Positions 42,891 through 53,114 of a stretch of 64,000 bases of DNA are shown here, one piece after another; positions within the stretch are counted from its first letter, which is position 1, and each line of letters opens with the position of its first letter. Source of the stretch: Linyphia triangularis (taxonomy: Eukaryota; Arthropoda; Arachnida; Araneae; Linyphiidae). A program made the translations under genes and the position numbers. The DNA is taken from contig OZ021732.1 in assembly GCA_963978545.1 (NCBI GenBank), forward strand, positions 64,921,214 through 64,985,213. The letters run 5' to 3'. Under the pieces are notes generated by a model that ran no database searches, had not been told where the DNA came from, and saw nothing but the letters and a program-made list of their open reading frames with translations.

Positions 42891-44514
42891 AAATTATTAT
42901 AAAAATTTTGTTTGCTGTTCCAACAAATAATTAAAAAAGAAGTTAGTTCTTTTTAAAAGTTAATGGCGATCCTGAAGTATCGACTAATGTTCTGTTATAG
43001 AAGTGACAGTAAGGCTTATTTAATTAGTAAAAGATAAAGTTGGCCAAAAGTTCTTAAACATTTCAAGTTTTACTTATATTTTATATACGAACCTATTAAA
43101 ATAAAAATATTAAGTTGAAAAATATTGAGTTTTCTATTGTCTGAACAATATAAAAAGTATTTTCCTACAAAAAAAAAAATGTACTTCTATTTTATACGTC
43201 TTATTTGTTGGTATATGTTAGATTTCAAATATTATCATTAAATTTTCTATTGTTTAAAAGAATAAATATTAAAGTAGTAATTTTAGATGGTTTGTGAAGT
43301 TCTGTTTATACTAAAAACATGATAATAAATAAAATATTTGATAAAACATTCAAACATATTTAATACCTAATGCTTATTATTTTTATAAGGGACATCAATA
43401 CTCTTCAAATTTTGCCAAGGGATCAGATTAGATTTAAAGAAATAATAACTTGACGAATTAAAATTGAATTCAAAAATAGATCATGAACATTTATCTTTTG
43501 GTTTGAAATTTTGAAATTTAATTTTTATATCGTGTTCTATAGACTAAATTGAAGAAAACTAAAGGATTGGTTTTAGAAATTTTATAAAAGAAAACTAAAA
43601 ACAATACACCAAACAGAAAAAATGTGTTCTCTTTAGAATCAACCTGAAAACAATAACGTTATAATAAACAAACATTTTATTTTAATGTGATGTTCAAGGA
43701 ATATAAAAGCACAATAAGTAAATACAGAGTTTGCTATTAAATGTCCATAAGTTATATGTAAGTTTAAAGAAAAGTTTATTTTTATGAAATTGTAATAAGT
43801 GAGTTGGCAATTTATGTTTGTATGCTGCAATTGACTATTTCTACTATGGTAAATTTTTTTAATTTAAAATTTTAAGTACCGTAAAATGAAGTGAGTCGAT
43901 ACATTTTTAAACATCCATTGTAAAATAAGATCATTTTTATACCTAATGATAAAAACTGCTTTATTTAAACCAACAAGAGTAATGCATTTATAATTTCAGA
44001 AAGTTTTATTCCTATTAATCTCGTCTTACCATATTTGATAATTAATATGCTTAGACCACATCTAAGTTATGTCCTACCATACATAAATTTTGATTAGGTA
44101 TGTCATAATGTTTAAACATGAAATTTGAAAGTCAATATACATTTTTTAACGATATTTCGGAATATTACAGATGCGTATAACATATTTTTAATGAATTGAC
44201 TTAATAAAATAAATTTTTATGCAAATTAGATAACGTTTAAAGCTATCACTTCTAGAGATAATTATTTAAATAAAGTTTTAATTTTCTTAAATATATGTCA
44301 AACAAAATTTGTGCCCATAAGGATTGCTTCATTAAACTTTCGTTTTAGTGTTCGAAATTTTAAATATTATATTTAATTTACATTTTAGCAAAATTAAGGA
44401 AACTGATAACTATACTTCTTTTAAATTACGAAGGTTTATTAAACATATTAATTGGATTTTAGATAAATTCTTTAAACATATATATTAGGCAGAAAGTATC
44501 GTTACCATCACAAA
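42891..44514. other. Gene-free interval
   Basis: AT-rich sequence with no supported feature; short ORFs look like chance. Confidence 0.5.
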
Positions 44515-44516
44515 TA

Positions 44517-45196
44517 CGAGGGACGTTCGGAAAGTAAGTTCCGTTTGGTAATTAAAAGAAAACTAATACAACCAAGCAATTTATTTCACAAAAATCTACA
44601 ACACTTATACTACTTTTCGACATAGCTCCCGTAATTTTTCAGACATTTGTCATAGCGTGGTATAAGTTTTTGTATTCCTTCTTCATAGAACGTTTCCGCC
44701 TGAGTTTTCAACCATGTGGTAACCCAGTTTTTCAGTGAGAATTCAAGAGCAAAAGCATTAATCGTAAACTTAAGGTTTTCATTATTTTTGTTTCAACTGC
44801 ACTAACCACTTCAACAGAAACCAAAGACTGACGTCCATTTCGTTCTTCATCGTGCATTGGATCACGCCCTTCCTTAAATTGTCGGACCCGTCTTCTCTCC
44901 ATAGAATCACTCATTGCAGATTCTCCGTAAACCTCACAGATTTGTAGATGAATGTCTATTACTTTAACGTCTTTCGCATTCAGAAAACTAATTACAGTTC
45001 AAATTTCACAAGCGGCGGGATTTTCAGTCAACACTGCCATTATAAACAATTACCACCGGGAACACACAACATAGCTCAAAATGGCGTCACTTCGTTCTGC
45101 TTGACTCAGAGTAACTACCGCGCATACGCGGAACTGCGATCCCAGCTCTACAGCGGAGTAAAATGGAAACAGAACTTACTTTCGGAACGCACCTCG
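44517..45196 (-). mobile_element. Mariner element with internal deletion, 680 bp
   Basis: Inverted ends CGAGGGACGTTCGGAAAGTA (left) and CGAGGTGCGTTCCGAAAGTA (right, complemented) continue to AGTTCCGTTT / AGTTCTGTTT. TA flanks both sides (44515-44516 and 45197-45198). The minus strand encodes both ends of a mariner transposase with the whole catalytic core deleted. Full-length mariners are about 1.3 kb, so roughly half is missing. Confidence 0.95.
44610..45040 (-). pseudogene. Mariner transposase, core deleted
   Basis: The minus-strand frame starts ATG (MAVLTENPAACEI) and shows the N-terminal helix-turn-helix pattern of mariner transposases: VISFLNAKD, IHLQICEVYGE, RRRVRQFKEGRDPMHDEERN and GRQSLVS. 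A stop stands after the first 13 codons, where the family usually has Arg. After VETKIMKT the reading jumps to a C-terminal tail with WVTTWLKTQAETFYEEGI, KLIPRYDKCLKNYGSYVEK and a stop. The region with the DDD catalytic triad is gone. The two TIR-binding helices might still be encoded downstream of the stop, but no active enzyme can be made. Confidence 0.9.
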
Positions 45197-45198
45197 TA

Positions 45199-46002
45199 TT
45201 TTAGCATTCATAAAGTAAAGAATTATACATATTTATTTTTAAATTACAAATTTAAACCATAGCAAAAGAATAAATAATAAAGCCTAAATTACAAAAGAAT
45301 AAATAAGTAAGACTAAATTATAAGACAAGTTTAAGACTAAATAGAATTTAATATAATTACATAAGATTTAGGAGATTAATGAATGTCAAAAATATTTTTA
45401 AACCATCAATTTCAGCAATCCTAGTTAAAATATATAAAGAGACTTCCAAGCAGAACTATTACAAAATTCACTACACTAAAATAGTTGCTGTTCCCAAAGC
45501 ATGGCATTTAAATCATTAGTGTCATTTTGTGGTAAATTAACTATTCAATGGTAATGACACGAATTTTCAGTGGCAAGTAAAAAAAAAGTCATAGTAATAT
45601 TTTATACATTTTTGATGAAATAGCTTTATATTGAAAAGTAAAAAATGATATTTCAAAATAAATATTAAGTTTTATAAGATATCTATCAAACAGGATCTAT
45701 GTATAAAAGGGTGAGCGGATGCTAATAACATTTCAGTATTAATTATGTGGTTTTCAGGGAAAAAAAGAAGAAAAAAATTGAAATGCATTCTATTTGTCTA
45801 TTGATATTTTTTAAAGGTACATAAAAGAATTATTTTTCAAAATACTTTATTATGGGTTTCGGGACAGCAAAGTGAAAAGTTTGTGGGAGAATGCTCCATA
45901 TACTCGTGTGATCTAGAAAATGAGGGATAATTTGGTGTTAAAATCCAAATGTGTGGGTTCTTGGTATTTCTGTGAATTACGCTTTGCTGCATTCACTGCA
46001 TG
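45199..46002. other. Gene-free interval
   Basis: AT-rich sequence between two transposon remnants; nothing recognised. Confidence 0.5.
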
Positions 46003-46004
46003 TA

Positions 46005-46520
46005 AATGGTCTTTCAGAAAGGACTCCCAAACTTTGAAATGACATAACTTAAAAACAGCGAGAAATAGAAAGAAGAAACTAGTGGTATATTGGATACACA
46101 GGTATGGAATTTTAAATGCACTGGTTAGCATAATTGATTTTTAAGAGTAAATTTGGTGACTGCTGCATACCATTCAGGCTCATTTTGATTTGAACGGATT
46201 TGTCAATAAACAAGACTAGTGAACATGGGATACGAAAAACGCGTATGTGTGTCGTGAAAAAATTACTGGATTCTACAAAAGTGACCGTTTATGCTGCACT
46301 ATCTAGTAAAGGAATGATAGGGTATTTATTCATAAGGGAAATGTGGAACTTATTTCATGACTTTCAGATTTTTCAACAATTGTTACCACATTTCAATAGT
46401 GTAACTAATTTTGTCTGTCAAACCAGTTCATCCAATATATCATTTGTCTTTCCTTTCTGTCTTTCACTGCTTCACAGTTATGCCATTTCAAAGTTACGAA
46501 GTCCTTTCTGAAAGACCCTG
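46005..46520 (+). mobile_element. Tc1/mariner-like remnant, ~516 bp
   Basis: Arms of about 90 bp are inverted: GGTCTTTCAGAAAGGACTCC near 46008 matches the complement of 46495-46515, and the similarity runs on through AACTTTGAAATGrCATAACT and ATATTGGAT. The right end reads CAGGGTCTTTCAG (complement); the left end has lost CAGG. TA flanks at 46003-46004 and 46521-46522. The interior keeps a small transposase fragment, so it is a deletion derivative. Confidence 0.75.
46175..46370 (+). pseudogene. Tc1/mariner-like DDE transposase fragment (frameshifted)
   Basis: The plus strand at 46175 reads QAHFDLNGFVNKQD, which resembles the widespread DEAHFHLxGxVNKQN block of Tc1/mariner-like transposases around the second catalytic Asp; here the D of DEAHF is absent or changed. 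After a frameshift the next frame reads EHGIRKTR and then KVTVYAALSSKGMIGYLF, resembling the following KVTVWCALSxxGIIGPYFF block. Both blocks are in the correct order and spacing. Stops follow the first block, so it is a pseudogene. The rest of the enzyme is not present within the inverted ends. Confidence 0.75.
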
Positions 46521-46522
46521 TA

Positions 46523-48312
46523 ATTAAAGACGGTATATTAGCAAAGAGAATTTGTATACTACACACAATAAATCGTCACCTTAATACTACAACTATGTAA
46601 GTGTAAAACCATAGTTTTGAGAAAAGAGCATTTCAAAAAATTTCAAAGCATTGGAATCGTATTACAGCCTAATAGCTTTAATATAAATAGAATATACTAG
46701 AGTATTGCTGCAAAGTTTTCCACTTGTGGTACTCAATAAAGGCGGGTAATGTATAACACCTTTTGCAGGTGTCTGAAAAATGATAATTGAAGAATTATCT
46801 AGGGGTAGCAGTGAGATGATAATATATAAGTATATTACGAAATTCTTTTGAAAACATGAATGCATTTATATTCATTTCAAGTGTGGCTAGAGAAAAAATT
46901 AATTTAAAAATTGTAGTAAATGTCGAATCTTAGTTTTACTACTACTAGACTACAGTTTAAGTGTACCATTAAGTTCCTATTTTCATTAAAAAAAAATGTT
47001 TATATATTATTTAATCAAGTAATTAAAATAAAGAATTAGAAATAAGTAGTGAAAATTTTTTAGAGCACTAAACATCAATTAGTTTCTTTCTAATATTTCA
47101 AGGCGTAAAAATAATAATAATAATAATAAATAAATAAAAAAAAAAACATTACTTATTATTTGTTACTACTCGATTATTTAAATTAATTGCCTCCACGGTC
47201 AAAAGACAAATGTAAAAAAAAAAAAAATCAAGTTCCTTATAAGAAAAATGAATTTAAAAATACTTTAAAATTTAATTTTTAAATTTTTTGTAATACATAT
47301 TTTTGTTTTAGAATGGTTAGAGAGAAAATAATTAAATTTACAAAATCCTTCTGCACAGTATATTGCAATTATACAATTCAAAACTATTTTTAAAGAAAGA
47401 ACTAATTGAATCAAGCATATTAAAATATATAAAGTAAGCTTACCTTCTTACAATTCTAATGAATGACGTTTTTCTTTTTCGTTTGAAATTTTAAGAAATT
47501 AAATAATAATAGAGATAAAGAAACTAGTATAGGCAATAACTATAAACAAAATTACAAGTGGTCCTCGATCTTGAAAACTTATCTTTGTTCAAGCATGTTT
47601 AATGTATTAACTGATTTACTGTTTTTCTTAATTACAAACAATGTTTTTATAGAACGCAACAAAATGCCCCAATAATTTGATTTCTCACTTTTTTGAAGGT
47701 CCCAAATAAATTTTAATGTAGAATATACAACTACGTAAATTATTATCACTAAAGACAATATCAACTTATAGCGCATATCTAAATTACCACTAAAGGCATT
47801 ACCATGGGATAAGACATACTCAATTTACTATAATCAGACAATTTTTTAAAAAGTTGATCACTTTGAAACTTGATCACTTGAAAGTTATGACAGTGTTTTT
47901 ATACTAAAATTTGCACGTTGTATATGAAGGGTAATGTAAATATAACTAGCTGTAAGACACAGTGGCCACGGGTGAAGTATACTTAGAAAATTGCTCCAAT
48001 TCAGAACTGGTATTGATTGCTATGTAATTGAAATGTAAGATCTGCTAACACAAAATTCCCAATTATTACTCAAACATTGTGCACGCTGTGGTTCGAAGTA
48101 AAGAGATGTTACTAAATGCCCTTAAATTTTATTATAATGATTTGAGAGCATAAAATAACTGTACTACCTCATCAAGATCAGGATAAAGAAGAAAAAGTTA
48201 GATATAAAAATACTTGAAAGAAAGTTCTAGGATAGATTACTCTATATCCCTCAATGAGGTGCCAAAACTTGCATGCTCGGAACAATAATTTTTTATAATA
48301 TGTATACTTTGT
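46523..48312. other. Gene-free interval
   Basis: AT-rich with an (AAT)n/(AAAT)n stretch at 47107-47145 and an A tract near 47214-47227. No supported gene. Confidence 0.5.
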
Positions 48313-48320
48313 ATAATTAT

Positions 48321-49860
48321 TAGGGATGGAACGGTTATCCGGCAAATATCCAATATCAGGCACATCCGGCTGATTTTTCAATATCCGAAACCCCGTCGGA
48401 TATCCGATTTGAAATACCGGACATCCGATAATTTCATTCGGATATCCGGCTATATATCTGGCCACCAGGTATCCACAAGAAATAATTTTTTGCAAAAAAT
48501 AATGATCTTTTTCGGACAAAGGGGACACCGCATCCTACACTATTATTTTTTTTAATTTTTTTTTCTTGGTCATAAATTGCAGTCAAGTTAGAAAACGAAA
48601 AAGTTCCTTCGTGAGAACTATGCTTTCGCATATCCCTAACTTCAGAGATGAGCTAGAAGATGCAGGTGCATTTAGTTTTGATTCACAGAAAGAGGCGCCG
48701 TATTATTGGCGCCGAGTTGATAAGCATAAACCATTCCTCCAATCTTTTTCCATGCACATCCTTCATACGTGTTTTGCAATATGTTCTTTTCATTCCAAGT
48801 TTATGATCTGATTAATTCCAGATGTTATATTTGAATGCTTCTCCGTAAAACACGAACCGAAATACTAATAAATAGTACTTTTTTTCCATAACATAAGTTG
48901 CTTTTTAAGAGTTTTAGTTATTCTCACTTCCTTCTTTTTGTCTGACATTTGCTAGCGAGTAAAAAGCAATAAATAGCCAATGCGCACTCCTCAATACTTT
49001 TTTTTTTGTTCTATCGACGATAATACCCTACCCCTTTATGCTGTGAATGGTATGGTCTAATTTCTGATTTTTCATTGGCAGAAGTTGAAAGCTGGTATAT
49101 TTTTTCTGACTTAAAATGAAGTATTGTAATTTTTAGGTCTTTAACACAGCGTCACAATGTGGAATTATATTTAGCTCTCTAGAATGTCTTGAATCATAGT
49201 TTTCTCCAATTACAATCCAATTTATAATTTTTAATAATGGCTCATTTAAAATCACCCCTTTGGAAGTATTTTAAAATTAATGGAAATGACGAAAGCAAAG
49301 CCCTATGTGTTACTTGCTTCACAGAATCGTTTAAAAAATATATTGTGCGCGGCAAAAGCCCAAAATCCTTTTCCACAAAACCCTTATGGAACCATTTAAT
49401 GAGTGTGCATAAGGAAATTCACCGAAGCTTAAAAGACTCACTAAATGCATCAAATATTGATGAACAAGAAAAAACAATTCATCAAAACAAGAAATGCACG
49501 CAAACAACATTGAAATCGACATTATTTGTACCAAAATTGTGGAGTTTAGATGATCCTAAAGCAAAAGCCTTAACCACAAAAATATGTAAGTACTAATTTT
49601 GTTTGTTTATATTAAATATATATATTAAATATGGTATAACATAATGTTGATGAATTTTGGGTTCGAAATTTTTTAAGTTTATATTTAAAGACGGATATAT
49701 ATCGTATAGCATATCGTATAACTATCGTTTTTAGTATATAGACCGAATATCCGGCCGGATATCCGGTGAAATCCGTTTCGGATATCCGTATCCGGTAGAC
49801 ATGGTTCCCCGGATATCCGAAATCCGGTATCCGGCAAAACTCACATCCGTTCCATCCCTA
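48321..49860 (+). mobile_element. hAT element, 1540 bp, non-autonomous
   Basis: Ends TAGGGATGGAACGG (left) and CCGTTCCATCCCTA (right) are inverted and flanked by a perfect 8 bp duplication ATAATTAT (48313-48320 and 49861-49868), the hallmark of hAT transposons. Both subterminal regions are crowded with ATATCCGG / CCGGATAT words, including GGCCGGATATCCGG near 49752, likely transposase-binding repeats. The interior encodes a BED zinc-finger exon (49237-49585), but I see no hAT catalytic or dimerisation domain. A 3'-deleted or internally deleted copy is the simplest reading. Confidence 0.95.
49237..49585 (+). CDS. BED zinc-finger exon of a hAT transposase (partial)
   Basis: The frame starts ATG (MAHLKSPLWKYF) and holds one BED-type finger: an aromatic start (W9, Y11, F12), C24-x2-C27, then W51, H53-x4-H58 in KPLWNHLMSVH. 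BED fingers bind DNA and form the N-terminus of many hAT transposases and hAT-derived host proteins. The tail (residues 59-117) is polar and ends at a good splice donor, GTAAGT at 49586, so this is probably the first coding exon; unspliced reading stops at codon 120. Position inside perfect hAT ends supports the assignment. The downstream DDE core and C-terminal dimerisation region are not found before the right end at 49860. A truncated protein with only the finger could still bind TIRs, but expression is unknown. Confidence 0.8.
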
Positions 49861-49868
49861 ATAATTAT

Positions 49869-52600
49869 ACTAGTTATAATTTTATATAACAGCTCAAATT
49901 AAGAAAAGTTTAGTATTTAATAGTAATATAATGTATAATAGAAGTTTTAAAACAAAGTGAAATTGTAAACTCTATTGTTGATTCATAAATTCTTCAACAT
50001 AAAAAATAAGTCAATGAGATATAAAAGTTTTGCTTCACAACACACGATTTTTCCGTTAAAATCGAATAACTCCTCAACAAATAATATCTTTATTGATACT
50101 CGAGAACATCGTTGATGTACTTTAATATGTTGGAAAACAGTCCAATAAAGGGAACAAATAATAAATAAAAAAAATATCATCCAATTTCTGAATAAGAACT
50201 GCTAAAAAAAAGGTTTATTATAAATGTCAACAAGGAAAAAAATCTTTTATAATGGAAGACACTCAGCACACATTCCATGTTAAAAGACATGTTTGACACA
50301 GTTTATTATGTGGCTGTAAGAAAAATAACATTAAGAACAAATTTCATATTTGGGTGTTCGTCGCAAGTAAAAAAAAAATGGTTTGGGAAGTCCATTCAAT
50401 TCGTTGATTCAGAAGCAGAATGGGACAACGACATAATGGAAAAAATATTTTTTACTCTGAAAAGATTTCAAAGTTTCATTTTTTTATATAACTGTTTCTA
50501 CACTAGTTTCATTTTTTAAAATATATTTCGTATTAAAACTGAGCAGGCTTTGAAAAAATCTTGAATTAAGTTGAAAAATTACCTGTCATGTTTTGTAGTG
50601 GTAGGGATAGGGAGGGGGGGGGGGAGTACAATAGTTCAATGGTAGAATTTAGTAGTACTTGGAAAAAGAAATTTAAATTAAATATTATAATTTTTCAATA
50701 CATTCACTTTTAATTATTTGGAGGCTTGAATTTCCTTGCTTTTCTTGCAGTTTTACAATTCATTTGGTTTAACATTTTAAACAAAGATGCTCTCTTTTCA
50801 GTTGGATTAAAATCAAAAAACAACTTTTAAAACTATTTATGTATATTTTTTTCGAATCAAAACACAAGGAATTTACTAATTTTTATTTGCAGTAAACTTA
50901 AAACCTTTACAGAAAACTAAATTATAAATACATACTTTTCAGTTTATATAACATGATCCATAAAACCAATTAATGAAATAAAGCAGTAATATCTTTTAAA
51001 CCTAAGCAAATTCCAATTGAGTTTTCTCAAATGAACTATGCCTTTTTTTTATATTTGTATTTTCTTTGAAGTCACCATTTAACTACATCTGCTTCAACTT
51101 AAATTGTAAAACATATACTTGTATCATTTTCAGACAATTTACTAAACTTATATCAAAAGAAGAAGAATTACTTTTACCATCATATAATTGCTTTTTACCC
51201 CATTCTCAGTTAACAGAAGTGTTTCATTTATTTATGAACCACTTTATATATCTTAATTTTATTTACTAAATTATATTAAAAATTATTATTATTGTAGGCA
51301 GAGAAATAGGCGTGAATTACTTTCTGTAAGAAACAATAGAAAACTACTCACAGCAATAGTGTTTTTTTTTTGTGTTTTTTTAATTTTTTATTTTATTTTA
51401 TTATTATTATTATTAAGTATGGATAAAGTATGAAACATTTATTTAACATTCCATGTCATTTCACTTATTTGCAAGATGTTTAAAATACGAACATTAATTA
51501 TCACGCAATAATTCATTGATGTAAAATATAGCAGTATTATAATAAAAGGACATAATTGAACATAAAAAAAAATACAGTGTTGTAACCTTATCCAAACTTA
51601 ATATTTTATTATAAAAGCTGTGTCTTTCCAAAAAGTCAACAATCTTACTTTGATAAAAGGATCAAATTTCAAAGATGTAATTGTTTATAAATCCTACAAT
51701 CATCTTAATTTATATTCTAATCAAGCATTCCTTTTAGTTTATGAATTTGTCTACAAAATAATAAATAACTAGAAATTTTAAAACTAGATACTTTTTAATA
51801 TACTTTTTTTTAAAATACCAATCATTTTTATCCTCTTAATTATTCAATCATATAATCTTATTACTTTGAAATTAAATAAATGGAAAACTGTAAGCTGATT
51901 ATGATTTAATAACATCTAAGGAAAAAAAATTGAAGAACAATTTTGATGATTATAACTTCATTTTAAATTATTAAAATTAAAACATTATGCAATAAGATTG
52001 CAAATTATATTACTATTCTTTTAAGGATTAAATAAAAACAATATGTATTGAAGAAAAAAAAACAGTATTTATTCATACGATATTTACTCGTAAGCAGAGA
52101 ATGATTTGTTAAAAAGTGTTTTTATACTTTATTTCCGTTTATTAAATTCTTTATGGTAACTTTGATTTTGTGTGTTTCTAATAGGCAAATCTTCGGAGGG
52201 ATGATTAATTCATTTGCCATCATCCGGTCAAACTGAAACTTCTCAGGTATTACAGCAAATTCATTCTATCAAAATTACTTTAAGTTAATAATTAAAACTA
52301 TACTTGAAATATATATAATTTGGCTCGTAAATATATTGTTTGCTGCACTTAAACACAACAGGAACAATAAAATGTATCCATTAATTAACTTAACAAATAC
52401 CAATTTAAAAATAATAATATCTATTTAAAATATGAGAGTCATAGACATTCTCTTGTATGAATATATTTTAAATTAAACAATGTAAAATGGACTTGCACAA
52501 ATATATATTATTTTCTTTAAAATCATATACATATATTTTATATTTTTGCGTTACATTCTTTTCAAAATCTATATATTGATTAAATCCGAATCAGTCTTCC
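49869..52600. other. Gene-free interval
   Basis: Contains a G tract at about 50617-50626 and an (ATT)n run near 51395-51415; otherwise AT-rich sequence with chance ORFs only. Confidence 0.5.
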
Positions 52601-52628
52601 TTCTATACATATATACTCCATTACTCTA

Positions 52629-53114
52629 TTGCAAAACTTCGTTTTCCTATCAACTTACTTCGTTTGGTTCTATTTTTTTTTCTTTCACACAAAACTCCTT
52701 CCTTTTTCCCCATCCCCTAGCATTCACTGTTGTAGTTTCAATTCGCACTTTTCTCTGACACAAAAAGTTCCACGACAGGCTAGTCAAGATGTTCTGCACC
52801 AGGATTCGTTTCCAATGAAAAAGGAAGTAGAAGAAGTTGGGAAAGAAGGCAAAATACAAATAATGGAACAGGAATGGTTGGGCATTAAAAAGAAGAAGAA
52901 AAAACACCTTCTTCGTCAGCTTGTATTTCTTGTATCCATTTTCTACAACACAAGTTTGAAATTAAATCCTGGATGTCAAGCAGTGTATCATCTCCTGGTA
53001 AAGCTACTGTCAATGGAAAATTCTTCGCGTGTTTTGGTACCACAAACACTTTCTTTTAAAAGTTTTTCGGAGATTTGGTCGATGAAGCAATTTCATTTGA
53101 CGTGGTACTTTTAA
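52629..53114. other. Possible decayed coding segment, strand uncertain
   Basis: The longest open frame of the window outside repeats and transposases lies on the plus strand (161 codons from a TTG), but its sequence is low-complexity and unrecognised. The minus strand gives a more protein-like reading. From 53112 to 53059 it reads TSNEIASSTKSPKNF and then a stop. The next 56 codons (53055-52888) contain FVVPKHAKNFPLTVALPGDD and LLDIQDLISN. This could be a pseudogene of a host or transposon protein, but I cannot name the family. Confidence 0.2.

Noticed and set aside
44948..45262. 104-codon plus-strand ORF
   Set aside because: It lies over the mariner terminus in antisense to the transposase remnant and runs through the TIR.
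48178..48528. 116-codon minus-strand ORF with repeated GYP-like residues
   Set aside because: It is a translation of the ATATCCGG repeats in the left end of the hAT element and crosses the element boundary.
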